The notes: a model not told the origin generated them from the letters alone. 64,000 nt of DNA from a bacterium (GCA_004562765.1 SFRL01000002.1:1-64000), one strand, 5' to 3'; counted from the first letter of the stretch, positions 27,247 to 36,327 are shown. Program-made: numbers and translations.

Positions 27247-29472
27247 TTAACTTTCTTCCCAGCGGATCACGATCTCGTCACCCTCATCCAGGGTCTGTGT
27301 ATAAAATGCATTCTTATCATTCACCGTTGTAATGATCGCACGCCCCCTTGAATCAGACAGATCAAAATCAATATAATCGAACACATCAATAAACACATAT
27401 TCCGGTTTGCCATGCATGACGATCAATTCACCGTTGACAAAAACGGAACGATCAACCGGATCTTTCTTTTCTTCCGGCGCTGCGTTCATCTCTGTGGCGG
27501 CGTTCTCAGGCACAGATTCTGCTTCGGCAACTGCCTCCGGCAGCGTTTCGGCAATTTCCGTCTCCGGCTGTATTTCCGCTGTTTCCGGTTCCTGCTCCAC
27601 TTCAGCTGTTTCCGGCTCCGGTTGCGCTTCCACTGTTTCCGGTTCCTGCTCCATTTCAGCTGTTTCCGGCTCCGGTTGCGCTTCCACGTCCTCCTTCGCC
27701 GTGCGATAAGAAAGTACGGTCCAGTCTACACTGAAATTCTCGTAGATCTGTGCATCCATCGACTCCTCGCGATTGTTCACCAGAATCTCCTGATCCGTGT
27801 CGATCTCGACATCCATGAATTCTGCCAACTGTGCCACGGTATAATAATTACAAACGTCGATCCGGTCACCATCCTTGATATGATAGGTCGGCGGTTCCAG
27901 ACTGCCGTTTACAAGAACAAATCGCGGGCAGGTCACCATTTTATGATTGACCTCAAACGTAATTGTTTCGGATGTGTACTCATCCAGCCGTTCGATCGTA
28001 TAAACCGCATTTTCTCCCACTGTAGACGGAATGATCTCAATCTCACAGTTCGGCTCCAGCGGTGTGTTTATGTTGACTTCTCTGCCATTGAGTCTGACTG
28101 TCGAAGATTCGCCCGCCTCTCCACGGATCATGCGCTGCTTGCCGTTGACGGTAAAATTGATTGCCTGCCCTCTGCGCGGAAACAGATATTCGTTCGGAAA
28201 TCCCGCCTGCAATGCCGCATCGACGATCGTCAGACGACTGTTATCGTATAGTTTAATGCGCTCACCGTTGAAACGCACCATAATAAAATTGTTTTTCTGG
28301 TCATAATAATTGAGACAGATACCGACCGGCGTGACGATCAGCGGATCTTTCTCAATATCCGGCTGCAGGAAATTGATGGTTTTCAGCACTTCCTCTCCCC
28401 GCAGTGCCACACGCTCCGAAGGGATGTTCAGCTCCTCGGCCAGCCGTTCCACAAAACCATGCACCTTTCCGCCGCCGCCGACAACAAATGTCGCACTGAC
28501 AGACTTATCACCGTTTAAGTCAATGATCTTTTCCGCAACGCCCTTTGCCAGCTTATCGACAACCGGAGCAACCAGATCCCATACCTCCTTGGAGGGAACG
28601 CGGTGTGTGATGCTCATAATATCTTCGAACTCCACCTCATTGTCCACGGTTGAGGCGCGTTTGATGTGCTCTGCCATATTAAAATCCACCAGATAATGCT
28701 GGACAATGACCTCTGTGATCTCATCTCCCGCATACGGGATCATGCCATAAGCGGTAATGCTTCCGTCCTTTGTGATACAGATATCGGATGTACCTGCACC
28801 CACATCCACCAGTCCGATGTTCAACATGCGGAAATGCTCCGGAATCGCCACATTGATCGCCGCGATCGGCTCCAACGTCAGATTTGCGACCTCCAGACCA
28901 GCGATCGCCACAGCCGCATACAGACCATCCACAACATCTTCCGGTAAAAATGTCACAATGATATCGATGGAAATAACATCTGCCTTATGTCCCTCCAGAT
29001 TGGAGTAGATCTCGTCATTAATGTAATACTTTACGACAGAATATCCCACACAGTAAAAACGATACTTTGTATCATTCTGCTCCCTCAGAATATTCTGTGC
29101 CTGCTCCACGCCAAGCAGCTCCAGCGTATGGATCATCTCACCGGTCACGATCGTTTCCTCCGGATACTCATAATCCACATGTGTCGTCACTGTCTTTAAC
29201 ACACGACCTGCAGCTGCAATACAGACCTCTGTCAAAGGCTGTTCGATCATCTCCTCCAGTTTTTCCTTCACGACCTGGATCGTTTTTCCCACCTTACCGA
29301 TATCGTGGATCTGTCCGTCCAGCATTGCGCGTGTATCGTGCTCCTTACAATACTGGGCAATGACATTAAAGGTCTCATTTTCATCCCGATAACCCACCGT
29401 TCCGACAACGTTGCGGGTTCCGATATCAAGACCAAACACAAGGCCTCTATTGTCTTCTCTGCGTGTGTCCAT
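27247..29472 (-). CDS. FtsA-like actin-fold ATPase with repeat linker
   Basis: 741 residues from the ATG at 29470-29472 (GAGGAG upstream). Residues about 12-380 form an FtsA/PilM actin-like domain: phosphate loop FGLDIGTRNVVG, second phosphate loop GLVDVGAGTSDICI, adenosine motif VVGGGGKVHGF. Then come beta-rich segments that look like small ubiquitin-like or SLBB-type modules (FTVNGKQRMI, VNGSLEPPTYHIKDGDRI), an E/Q/P-rich repeat linker at about 590-660, and a last module. Much larger than cell-division FtsA (about 420) and without its C-terminal amphipathic helix. Clostridial homologues are often labelled FtsA, but a role in division is unproven. Overlaps the end of coaE by 26 bases. Confidence 0.75.
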   Translation of the reverse strand: MDTRREDNRGLVFGLDIGTRNVVGTVGYRDENETFNVIAQYCKEHDTRAMLDGQIHDIGKVGKTIQVVKEKLEEMIEQPLTEVCIAAAGRVLKTVTTHVDYEYPEETIVTGEMIHTLELLGVEQAQNILREQNDTKYRFYCVGYSVVKYYINDEIYSNLEGHKADVISIDIIVTFLPEDVVDGLYAAVAIAGLEVANLTLEPIAAINVAIPEHFRMLNIGLVDVGAGTSDICITKDGSITAYGMIPYAGDEITEVIVQHYLVDFNMAEHIKRASTVDNEVEFEDIMSITHRVPSKEVWDLVAPVVDKLAKGVAEKIIDLNGDKSVSATFVVGGGGKVHGFVERLAEELNIPSERVALRGEEVLKTINFLQPDIEKDPLIVTPVGICLNYYDQKNNFIMVRFNGERIKLYDNSRLTIVDAALQAGFPNEYLFPRRGQAINFTVNGKQRMIRGEAGESSTVRLNGREVNINTPLEPNCEIEIIPSTVGENAVYTIERLDEYTSETITFEVNHKMVTCPRFVLVNGSLEPPTYHIKDGDRIDVCNYYTVAQLAEFMDVEIDTDQEILVNNREESMDAQIYENFSVDWTVLSYRTAKEDVEAQPEPETAEMEQEPETVEAQPEPETAEVEQEPETAEIQPETEIAETLPEAVAEAESVPENAATEMNAAPEEKKDPVDRSVFVNGELIVMHGKPEYVFIDVFDYIDFDLSDSRGRAIITTVNDKNAFYTQTLDEGDEIVIRWEES
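27580..27687 (-). repeat. Tandem 54-bp coding repeat (two copies) in the FtsA-like gene
   Basis: Copies at 27580-27633 and 27634-27687 differ by one base. Each encodes 18 residues of the form EPETVEAQPEPETAEMEQ, and a partial third unit follows toward the C-terminus. The linker is acidic and proline-rich, likely extended. Confidence 0.9.
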
Positions 29473-30076
29473 ATTGTTTCTCCTCACTCCCGTATAGTTG
29501 CTTTATCTGTTCTAATACGTACTGTTCATCCCGGCTATTGTCAATCACCACCCGGCAATATTTCCTGTATGTCTCGTCCGAAAGTTGCGCAGCGAAAATC
29601 TGTTCCACCTTCTGCTCGCTGTATCCCCGGTCTGCCATCAATCGTTTTTTCCGGGTCTGTTCATCTGCATAGACATACCACAATTCATCACAAAGCGTAT
29701 CATAGTGATCTTCAATCAGCAGTGCCGCCTCCAGAATGACATATTCATAGAAACCTTTTTGCCGTTCCTTTTCCACTTCACCGAGGATATATTCCTTGAC
29801 TGCAGGATGCACGATTCCATTCAGTGTCTGCCTCTTTTTCTCATCTGAAAAAAGTAACTGTGACAGCTTCGGACGGTTGATACTGCCGTCATCCCGCCAG
29901 ATGTCATAGCCACCAAAGGCCTCATGCAGACGTTTATAACAGATTGTCCCCGGTTCCATCTGCTCATGGGCAATTTCGTCCGCAATGAGAATACGCACCC
30001 GGTACATCTGCCTGATCGCCTTCAACACGGTCGTCTTTCCGGCTCCCACACCGCCGGTCAATCCGATGAATTTCAT
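29447..30076 (-). CDS. coaE: Dephospho-CoA kinase
   Basis: 209 residues. Last step of CoA synthesis, ATP-dependent phosphorylation of dephospho-CoA at the ribose 3'-OH. P-loop GLTGGVGAGKTT at 5-16; IADEIAHEQME carries the conserved Asp. Located 41 bases after polA, a common Firmicutes order. The stop lies inside the start of the FtsA-like gene. Confidence 0.95.
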   Translation of the reverse strand: MKFIGLTGGVGAGKTTVLKAIRQMYRVRILIADEIAHEQMEPGTICYKRLHEAFGGYDIWRDDGSINRPKLSQLLFSDEKKRQTLNGIVHPAVKEYILGEVEKERQKGFYEYVILEAALLIEDHYDTLCDELWYVYADEQTRKKRLMADRGYSEQKVEQIFAAQLSDETYRKYCRVVIDNSRDEQYVLEQIKQLYGSEEKQYGHTQRRQ

Positions 30077-30117
30077 AGTTATTTGATCCTTTCGCAGTTC
30101 TGATGCAAAAATACCGG

Positions 30118-32769
30118 TTACTTTGCTTCATACCAGTTGTGACCACTGTGCATATCGACCTCCAGCGCCACCTCCAGATGAGCCGCATGCTGCATTTCCT
30201 CTGAAAGGATTGCCGCAACCCGTTCCCGCTCTGACTCTGCCGTCTCAACCAGCAGTTCATCATGCACCTGCAGGATCAGCTTTGACGCAAGCCCCTCCTC
30301 CGCCAGGCGGTCATGCACACGGATCATCGCGATCTTGATAATATCAGCCGCCGTTCCCTGAATCGGCGAATTCATTGCCACACGCTCACCAAAGCTGCGC
30401 TGCATGAAATTGCTGGAAGACAATTCCGGCACCGGTCTGCGCCTACCGTAAAGGGTTGTGGCGTATCCGGTCGTTTTTGCCTGTTCCACCATCTGATCCA
30501 GAAATTCCTTGATCTTCGGATAGGTGGCAAAATACTGCTTGATATACTCTGCCGCCTCCTGCCTGGTGATACCCAGATCCTCGCCCAGACCAAACGAACT
30601 GATGCCATACACGATGCCAAAGTTAACTGCCTTTGCATTCCGTCTCTGCAGATCTGTCACCTCATCAAACGGAATGTGGAACACCTGCGATGCCGTGATG
30701 CGATGGATATCCTGGGCCTGACGATAGGCATCGATCAACGTCTGGTCTCCCGACATGTGTGCCAGCACACGCAGCTCGATCTGCGAGTAATCAGCATCCA
30801 GAAATACACATCCCTCTGCCGGTAAAAACACCTTGCGGATCAGTCGTCCCAGTTCCATTCGGATCGGTATATTCTGAAGATTCGGCTCCGTACTGCTGAT
30901 GCGTCCCGTCGCTGTGATCGTCTGGTTAAATGTGGAGCGAATACGCCCATCCTCCTGTATGCATCCTGCCAGACCATCCGCGTAGGTAGACTTCAGCTTT
31001 GTGAGCTGCCGATATTCCAGGATCTGCGCCACCAGCGGATAATCCGGCGCCAGCTTGTCCAGTACATCTGCTGCTGTGGAATATCCTGTCTTTGTCTTTT
31101 TCCCATAGGGCATCTGCAGTTTTTCAAACAGGATCACACCCAGCTGCTTGGGAGAATTGATGTTAAACTCCTCTCCCGCACCCGCATAAATATCCTGCTC
31201 CAACTGTGCGATCCGCCCGGAGAGCTGATCCCCATATTCCTTCAGGGCTTTTGCATCCGCGATGATACCGGCAATCTCCATATCCGCCAGCACAAAGATC
31301 AGCGGGCGTTCCATCTCCTCATAGAGCGCCTTCATGCCCTGTTCTTCCAAAAGCTCCATCATCGGCTCGAAAGCATCACAGATCGTTGCCATAAGGCTGC
31401 CGATCCACTTGTGCAGAGCCTCTTTTTCCCCGTCATCCGCAATTGCTTTTTTTATGGCCATTTTCCCCAGCAGATCCGTCCGTGTCGGATACATCCGGTT
31501 CAGATAGTCCTTCGCCAGATCCTCATAAACATACTCATGCTTCAACGGATTCAAAAGATATTCCATGATCTCCAGATCATCGAACTGTACTCTGCGCGCA
31601 GGTTCTACGCCCATCGGATAAAGCAGCTTGATCTGACTTTTCAGATCCATTGTACGGATCTGTCTGTCGGCATCGATCAACTCCCGCACAGATGCCAGCA
31701 AAAACTCCTGCGTCAGTTCGCCCGCAGGCATCCAGAATACTTCCTTTGAACAAGCACACACTGCCAGTCCAAGCACCTCGCCCTGCTCGGCAAACAACTT
31801 CAGTGCCATGCTCTGACCCATACCGTCAAGGATTTCCTTTGCCTGCTCCGGCTCTGTCAGCACATGCACTGTGATTTCCTGTGCCTGTGTATCATTCTGG
31901 CCTGCCGAAAAACGGCTCAGCATATTTTTAAAATCCAATTCACGGCAAAGCGTGTATGCTTCCGGTGTGAACAGATCAGTCAGCTTTGCATCAGAAAACT
32001 CGTAAGGTATGTCACAATCCAGCTTAATGGTAGCCAGTACCTTGCTCATCTGCGCCATGTCATAGTGCTCACGCAGCGCCTCACGTACTCTCGTCTGCTT
32101 GATCTCCTCGATATGGGCATACGCTTCCTCGATGCTGTGATACTCGGAAATAAGCTTTGTAGCTCCCTTCTCACCGATACCCGCCACACCCGGAATATTA
32201 TCGGAGGAATCGCCCATGAGTGCCTTCACATCGATAAACTCCTTCGGAGTGACCAGATAGCGTTCCTTCACATCTGCAGCATAATAATCCTCGATCTCCG
32301 TGCCTGTCTTTTTTGTCTTCGGAATACGGATCTTTACATGCTCCGTCGCAAGCTGCAGAAGATCACGATCCCCGGAAACAATGGACACATCCAGTCCCGC
32401 CTCCTCTGCACGGTGCGAGATCGTGCCCAGCAGATCATCTGCCTCCAGTCCTGCCTGCTCAATGATCGTCACACCCATCGCCGTGAGCATCTGCTTCATG
32501 AGCGGCACCTGCTCCTTCAGTTCGGGCAGCATCGGTTTACGCGTACCCTTGTAACCGTCAAACATTTCATGACGGAATGTGGGCGCGCTCACATCAAACG
32601 CTACAGTCAGATACTGCGGCTGTTCCTCGTCCAGTATCTTAAACAGGATATTCAGAAAACCGTACACTGCATTCGTATGCTGTCCCTTTGCATTTGTGAG
32701 ATCGGGCACTCCGTAAAAAGCCCGGTTCAATATACTGTGTCCGTCAATCAGGACTATTTTCTCTCTCAT
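30118..32769 (-). CDS. polA: DNA polymerase I
   Basis: 883 residues. N-terminal 5'-3' exonuclease domain (1-290: LIDGHSILNRAF, AFDVSAPTFRHEM, GDRDLLQL, GDSSDNIPGVAGIGEKGA), a middle domain (300-480), and the polymerase domain with motif A FLDADYSQIELRVLAH, motif B RRNAKAVNFGIVYG and motif C LQVHDELLVE. The middle domain aligns by position with the 3'-5' exonuclease, but the Exo I site where Asp-x-Glu is expected reads LKLFAEQGEV, so proofreading is probably lost, as in many Gram-positive PolA proteins. Follows the thioesterase stop directly. Confidence 0.97.
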   Translation of the reverse strand: MREKIVLIDGHSILNRAFYGVPDLTNAKGQHTNAVYGFLNILFKILDEEQPQYLTVAFDVSAPTFRHEMFDGYKGTRKPMLPELKEQVPLMKQMLTAMGVTIIEQAGLEADDLLGTISHRAEEAGLDVSIVSGDRDLLQLATEHVKIRIPKTKKTGTEIEDYYAADVKERYLVTPKEFIDVKALMGDSSDNIPGVAGIGEKGATKLISEYHSIEEAYAHIEEIKQTRVREALREHYDMAQMSKVLATIKLDCDIPYEFSDAKLTDLFTPEAYTLCRELDFKNMLSRFSAGQNDTQAQEITVHVLTEPEQAKEILDGMGQSMALKLFAEQGEVLGLAVCACSKEVFWMPAGELTQEFLLASVRELIDADRQIRTMDLKSQIKLLYPMGVEPARRVQFDDLEIMEYLLNPLKHEYVYEDLAKDYLNRMYPTRTDLLGKMAIKKAIADDGEKEALHKWIGSLMATICDAFEPMMELLEEQGMKALYEEMERPLIFVLADMEIAGIIADAKALKEYGDQLSGRIAQLEQDIYAGAGEEFNINSPKQLGVILFEKLQMPYGKKTKTGYSTAADVLDKLAPDYPLVAQILEYRQLTKLKSTYADGLAGCIQEDGRIRSTFNQTITATGRISSTEPNLQNIPIRMELGRLIRKVFLPAEGCVFLDADYSQIELRVLAHMSGDQTLIDAYRQAQDIHRITASQVFHIPFDEVTDLQRRNAKAVNFGIVYGISSFGLGEDLGITRQEAAEYIKQYFATYPKIKEFLDQMVEQAKTTGYATTLYGRRRPVPELSSSNFMQRSFGERVAMNSPIQGTAADIIKIAMIRVHDRLAEEGLASKLILQVHDELLVETAESERERVAAILSEEMQHAAHLEVALEVDMHSGHNWYEAK

Positions 32770-33228
32770 TTATTCATCCTCAACCAACGTGAAAAATTTT
32801 GTATCGATCTCAGGATAAGAACGCTTCAGTGACAACGGCTTACCCGACATGGTCAGGAAGCAATGACTGCTCTCTGCCACAGCACGCAGTTCACCGGTCT
32901 CTTTATCTGTCATCTCATAAACGACCTTCAGCTTGACACCGTTGTAGCTTGCTACCTTTGCATCGATCACTACGGTTTCTCCAAAACGTACCATGCTCTT
33001 ATATTCGCAGTTTACAGAGATGACCGGACTGATGATCTCCAGTTCCTCCATCTTGTCATAGCCAAAGCCCATCTGCTCCATCATGTCCATCCGCGCCTCT
33101 TCCATCCAGCGGATATAGTTGGAATGATGCACGATACGCATCTGATCCGTCTCATAATACTTTACGTGATGTTCGTAAGGCTTTAATTTGATCTTCTCCG
33201 GCTTGTAAACGTCAACTCTTGTGTCCAT
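32770..33228 (-). CDS. Acyl-CoA thioesterase, YbgC/4-hydroxybenzoyl-CoA thioesterase family
   Basis: 152 residues from the ATG at 33226-33228 (AGAAGG upstream). Hotdog fold with the active-site segment YYETDQMRIVHHSNYIRWME, where Asp and the His-Asn pair match the YbgC pattern. Hydrolyses a CoA thioester; the substrate cannot be told from sequence. First gene of the unit that continues into polA and coaE without gaps. Confidence 0.9.
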   Translation of the reverse strand: MDTRVDVYKPEKIKLKPYEHHVKYYETDQMRIVHHSNYIRWMEEARMDMMEQMGFGYDKMEELEIISPVISVNCEYKSMVRFGETVVIDAKVASYNGVKLKVVYEMTDKETGELRAVAESSHCFLTMSGKPLSLKRSYPEIDTKFFTLVEDE

Positions 33229-33270
33229 TCTGAAAACCTTCTTTCTAAAAATACACATTACATGAAAAAA

Positions 33271-33308
33271 TGAATTCTGCATAGCACAACATAGCTATAC
33301 AGAATTCA
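33271..33308 (-). terminator. Terminator of the 34-residue small protein gene
   Basis: 15-bp stem (14 paired plus one mismatch) beginning TGAATTCTGCATAGC, 8-base loop, then six T on the minus strand. It ends 38 bases past the stop of the small gene and isolates it from the thioesterase unit. Confidence 0.85.
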
Positions 33309-33346
33309 TTATCGCATACCAGATATAGAATTTCAACCGCTGACTT

Positions 33347-33451
33347 TTAAATTTCTTCCAGATACTCAAAATAATCTTCTTCTCCGGCAAAAAGCATATA
33401 CCTTCCATCCACATATCCCATGTAACCGCCGTCTACATAATATCCCTTCAT
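33347..33451 (-). CDS. Small Gly/Tyr-rich protein, 34 residues
   Basis: ATG at 33449-33451 is preceded by a near-perfect AAGGAGGACACTTAAT site; the stop is followed by a strong terminator. The product has a repeated core: YYVDGGYMGYVDGRYMLFAG, with two Y-V-D-G units, then an acidic Asp/Glu/Tyr tail ending EYLEEI. No signal peptide or membrane segment. I do not know a function. The gene is a stand-alone transcription unit divergent from fhs. Upstream codons in the same frame extend it to 73 residues, but the extension is basic, has no ribosome site and is unlikely to be translated. Confidence 0.75.
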   Translation of the reverse strand: MKGYYVDGGYMGYVDGRYMLFAGEEDYFEYLEEI

Positions 33452-33594
33452 ATTAAGTGTCCTCCTTCTTTTGCCTCGTTTTGATGATTTCATTCTACGC
33501 TCATATGCGTCCAATAAAACGGTCAGCAATTTCCCTTTGATTTTTCTGCAAAAACACTTGACATGCACGCCTAAAATATGTTACTTCTAATGTA

Positions 33595-33663
33595 CAGTCA
33601 CTGACGGATACGTGAATTGACACGGTGTGGCTGGGTAATATTTTATGCCGACCGTCTGGGCAG
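33595..33663 (+). ncRNA. ZTP (pfl) riboswitch aptamer upstream of fhs
   Basis: ACTGACGG at 33599-33606 pairs through GACGG/CCGTC with CCGTCTGGGCA at 33652-33662; a GTG-(N6)-CAC hairpin lies at 33612-33623 and GCTGGGTAATATTTTATGCC between. These are the conserved elements of the ZTP/pfl riboswitch: the 5' CUGRCGG strand and the 3' CCGYCUGGGCA strand. Its 3' end (GGGCA) is also the first base-pairs of the terminator stem, so ligand-bound aptamer and terminator exclude each other. ZTP/ZMP accumulates when formyl-THF is low and would switch fhs on. A TTGACA at 33558-33563 could be the -35 box of the promoter; the -10 is weak. Confidence 0.85.
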
Positions 33664-33701
33664 CTTTTCAAAGGTGAATTTTTGAAAGGTTGCCCTTTTT
33701 T
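33658..33701 (+). terminator. Riboswitch-controlled terminator of fhs
   Basis: Stem GGGCAGCTTTTCAAA pairing with TTTGAAAGGTTGCCC, then six T (33696-33701). It lies 90 bases before the fhs start and shares GGGCA with the ZTP aptamer, forming a genetic OFF element. Confidence 0.88.
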
Positions 33702-33791
33702 GTAATATTTCAGAGCCAAGGCGGAATCGAGCTGGGGGCTGTAATATTACAAAAAACTTTACAACGACAAATGAAAGGAAGGTATTCACTT

Positions 33792-35462
33792 ATGAAGACA
33801 GATATTGAGATCGCACAGGAAGCCGAAATGCTCCATATCAGAGAAGTTGCAAAGCCCTACGGCATTTCGGAGGATGATTTGGAGTTATATGGAAAATATA
33901 AGGCAAAGCTCTCGGACGAGTTATTAGATGAGATCAAGGACCGCCCAGACGGAAAGCTGGTGCTGGTGACCGCCATCAACCCCACCCCCGCAGGCGAAGG
34001 AAAAACCACAACAAGCGTCGGCCTCGGGGAAGCCTTCGGATACATGGGCAAAAAAGCGATCCTTGCACTGCGTGAGCCCTCTCTCGGACCGTGCTTCGGC
34101 ATCAAGGGCGGCGCTGCCGGCGGCGGTTATGCACAGGTCGTCCCGATGGAGGACTTAAACCTGCATTTCACCGGCGATTTCCACGCTATCACTTCTGCAA
34201 ACAACCTGCTCGCTGCCCTGCTCGACAATCACATCCATCAGGGAAACGAGTTAAATATTGATACACGCCAGATCGTCTGGAAACGATGCCTGGATATGAA
34301 TGATCGCGCGCTGCGCAACATTGTCATCGGACTCGGAGCAAAAGCAGACGGTTTTGTGCGCGAGGATCATTTTGTCATCACCGTGGCAACAGAGATCATG
34401 GCTATTCTCTGCCTCGCTGAGGATATGGAGGATCTGAAAGCACGTCTGGCAAAGATCATTGTTGCTTACGACTACGACGGCAATCCGGTTACCGCCGGGC
34501 AGCTGAAGGCAGTCGGTGCTATGGCAGCTCTGTTAAAGGATGCCATGAAGCCGAACTTGATCCAGACATTGACACACACCGGTGCCATCGTACACGGCGG
34601 ACCTTTCGCAAACATCGCACACGGCTGCAACAGTGTGCGCGCCACAAAGACAGCACTGAAACTTGCCGATATCGTTGTCACAGAGGCTGGCTTCGGCGCA
34701 GACCTTGGTGCTGAGAAATTCTTTGATATCAAATGTCGCATGGCAGGCTTAAAGCCGGATGCAGTCGTTCTGGTGGCTACCGTGCGTGCGCTCAAATACA
34801 ACGGTGGCGTTGCAAAAGCAGACCTTGCAACAGAGAACCTGGACGCTCTTGCAAAGGGTATCTGCAATCTGGAAAAACATATTGAAAACCTTCAGAAATA
34901 TAATGTACCGATCGTCGTGACACTGAACTCTTTTGTCACCGATACCGAGGCAGAATATGAATTTATCAAGAACTTCTGTGAAGAGCGCGGTTGTGAATTT
35001 GCCCTGTCCGAAGTATGGGCAAAGGGTGCCGAGGGAGGTGTCGCCCTGGCGGAAAAGGTGTTAAAAACACTGGAAGAAAAAGAATCACACTTTGCACCGC
35101 TCTATCCCGACAATCTGCCTTTAGAGGACAAGATCGCTACCGTTGCAAAAGAGATCTACGGTGCCGACGGCGTGACCTATTCGCCCGCTGCAGCCCGCAC
35201 CTTAAAGAAGCTGACCGATCTCGGATTTGGCAATCTGCCGGTCTGCATCGCAAAGACACAGTACTCTCTTTCCGATGACCAGACAAAGCTTGGCCGCCCG
35301 ACCGGTTTCAACATCAACGTGCGCGATGTCTATGTAAATGCCGGTGCAGGCTTCGTTGTCGCCATTACCGGTGCGATCATGACTATGCCCGGACTCGGCA
35401 AGAATCCCGCTGCCTATGGCATCGACGTGACCCCGGAAGGAAAGATCACCGGATTATTCTAA
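33792..35462 (+). CDS. fhs: Formate-tetrahydrofolate ligase
   Basis: 556 residues from the ATG at 33792 (AAGGAAGG upstream); the frame is open further upstream through the riboswitch, but that part is not coding. ATP-dependent formation of 10-formyl-THF from formate, used in purine synthesis and in acetogenesis. P-loop TPAGEGKTTTSVGLGEAF (about 65-82) and REPSLGPCFGIKGGAAGGG are diagnostic. Monocistronic under a ZTP riboswitch. The AICAR transformylase that consumes its product is at 22810-23991. Confidence 0.98.
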   Translation: MKTDIEIAQEAEMLHIREVAKPYGISEDDLELYGKYKAKLSDELLDEIKDRPDGKLVLVTAINPTPAGEGKTTTSVGLGEAFGYMGKKAILALREPSLGPCFGIKGGAAGGGYAQVVPMEDLNLHFTGDFHAITSANNLLAALLDNHIHQGNELNIDTRQIVWKRCLDMNDRALRNIVIGLGAKADGFVREDHFVITVATEIMAILCLAEDMEDLKARLAKIIVAYDYDGNPVTAGQLKAVGAMAALLKDAMKPNLIQTLTHTGAIVHGGPFANIAHGCNSVRATKTALKLADIVVTEAGFGADLGAEKFFDIKCRMAGLKPDAVVLVATVRALKYNGGVAKADLATENLDALAKGICNLEKHIENLQKYNVPIVVTLNSFVTDTEAEYEFIKNFCEERGCEFALSEVWAKGAEGGVALAEKVLKTLEEKESHFAPLYPDNLPLEDKIATVAKEIYGADGVTYSPAAARTLKKLTDLGFGNLPVCIAKTQYSLSDDQTKLGRPTGFNINVRDVYVNAGAGFVVAITGAIMTMPGLGKNPAAYGIDVTPEGKITGLF

Positions 35463-35469
35463 AAAATCA

Positions 35470-35494
35470 AGCCCCCGGCGTACAGCCGGGGGCT
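35470..35494. terminator. Terminator between fhs and the FliD-like gene
   Basis: Perfect 10-bp stem AGCCCCCGGC/GCCGGGGGCT with a 5-base loop. The better T-tract (TTGATTTTTT) is on the minus side, so it serves the FliD-like gene, and probably also ends fhs. Confidence 0.85.
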
Positions 35495-35541
35495 AATATT
35501 CTTATTCCAAGTTGTACCACTGTGACCTGCAAACAGACTAT

Positions 35542-36249
35542 TTATGCCTTCAGATCATAGATTCCCTTCAGATAGTCATATTGGCTGTAGCTGCCGCTGT
35601 TGCTATAAGCAGTGCTGTAAATCTGCAGCGTATCCACGGTGGTCGCTGTCTTCTGTACGATCGTATCCATCTGATCTGTCAGTTTCTGTGAAAACTCAGC
35701 ATCCGGTCCGAATACCTCTGCCAGCGCATCCATATCTGCCCCCGCCAGAGTTTCCGCATCCAGCGCAAACGTACCATCCTCATTCCCGGTAATACCAAAC
35801 ACAGACAGTTCCTCGCCATGATCCTTCATGATCTGATTCAGCTCATTCAGGAAATTCTTGTTTGTCCCACCGCCGGCCTCCATCAGATTAGAAATCAATG
35901 TGTTATAGGAATTTAAAAGTCCCGCGATATCCTTTACTGCCTCGGTCTGATAATCCTCCCTCGCCTGCTCGTCCTGCGTATCCGCAGACTTCACAAACAC
36001 ACTCTTTTTCGCATCATTCAATTTACGCAATAATTCGTCTGTCTGTTCTGCAGCAGAAAGCGCCTTTTTATAAAAATCTTTGTTTTCTGCCTTTCGGGCC
36101 AAATTTGCCATCGCAGGATTATTCGCCGACATATTGGATGTCAGCAGATTCTCGATGGAATTGCTGTCTTTTTTCTTTCCACTGTTCTGCGTGGTATTAT
36201 CATAGAGTGCGCCCACCAGATCCGCACTGTTCATTCCGGTTACTTTCAT
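35542..36249 (-). CDS. FliD-like protein of unknown function
   Basis: 235 residues, no signal peptide, rich in Asn, Ala, Asp and Glu. The C-terminal half (about 145-200) has the pattern of the flagellar cap protein FliD C-terminal domain: SVFGITGNEDGTFALDAETL then DALAEVFGPDAEFSQKL. The N-terminal D0-type region and full FliD length (over 400) are missing, and there are no flagellar genes nearby, so this may be a diverged surface or coiled-coil protein. AAAGGGAGG precedes the ATG. A scar of a second copy lies at 36850-36899. Confidence 0.6.
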   Translation of the reverse strand: MKVTGMNSADLVGALYDNTTQNSGKKKDSNSIENLLTSNMSANNPAMANLARKAENKDFYKKALSAAEQTDELLRKLNDAKKSVFVKSADTQDEQAREDYQTEAVKDIAGLLNSYNTLISNLMEAGGGTNKNFLNELNQIMKDHGEELSVFGITGNEDGTFALDAETLAGADMDALAEVFGPDAEFSQKLTDQMDTIVQKTATTVDTLQIYSTAYSNSGSYSQYDYLKGIYDLKA

Positions 36250-36327
36250 GTGAAGCCTCCCTTTTGTGTTCTTCAGCTGTTTTACAACATTTCCTCTAAT
36301 ATTACCTTGGTTTGCAGCAGCTTCTGC

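Noticed and set aside
27580..27687. Repeats considered as a CRISPR-like or minisatellite element
   Set aside because: The two 54-bp copies are in frame, adjoin without spacers and encode an acidic linker; there are no cas genes.
31864..32832. 322-codon plus-strand open frame antisense to polA
   Set aside because: Same reasons: opposite conserved polA codons, no initiation site, low-complexity composition.
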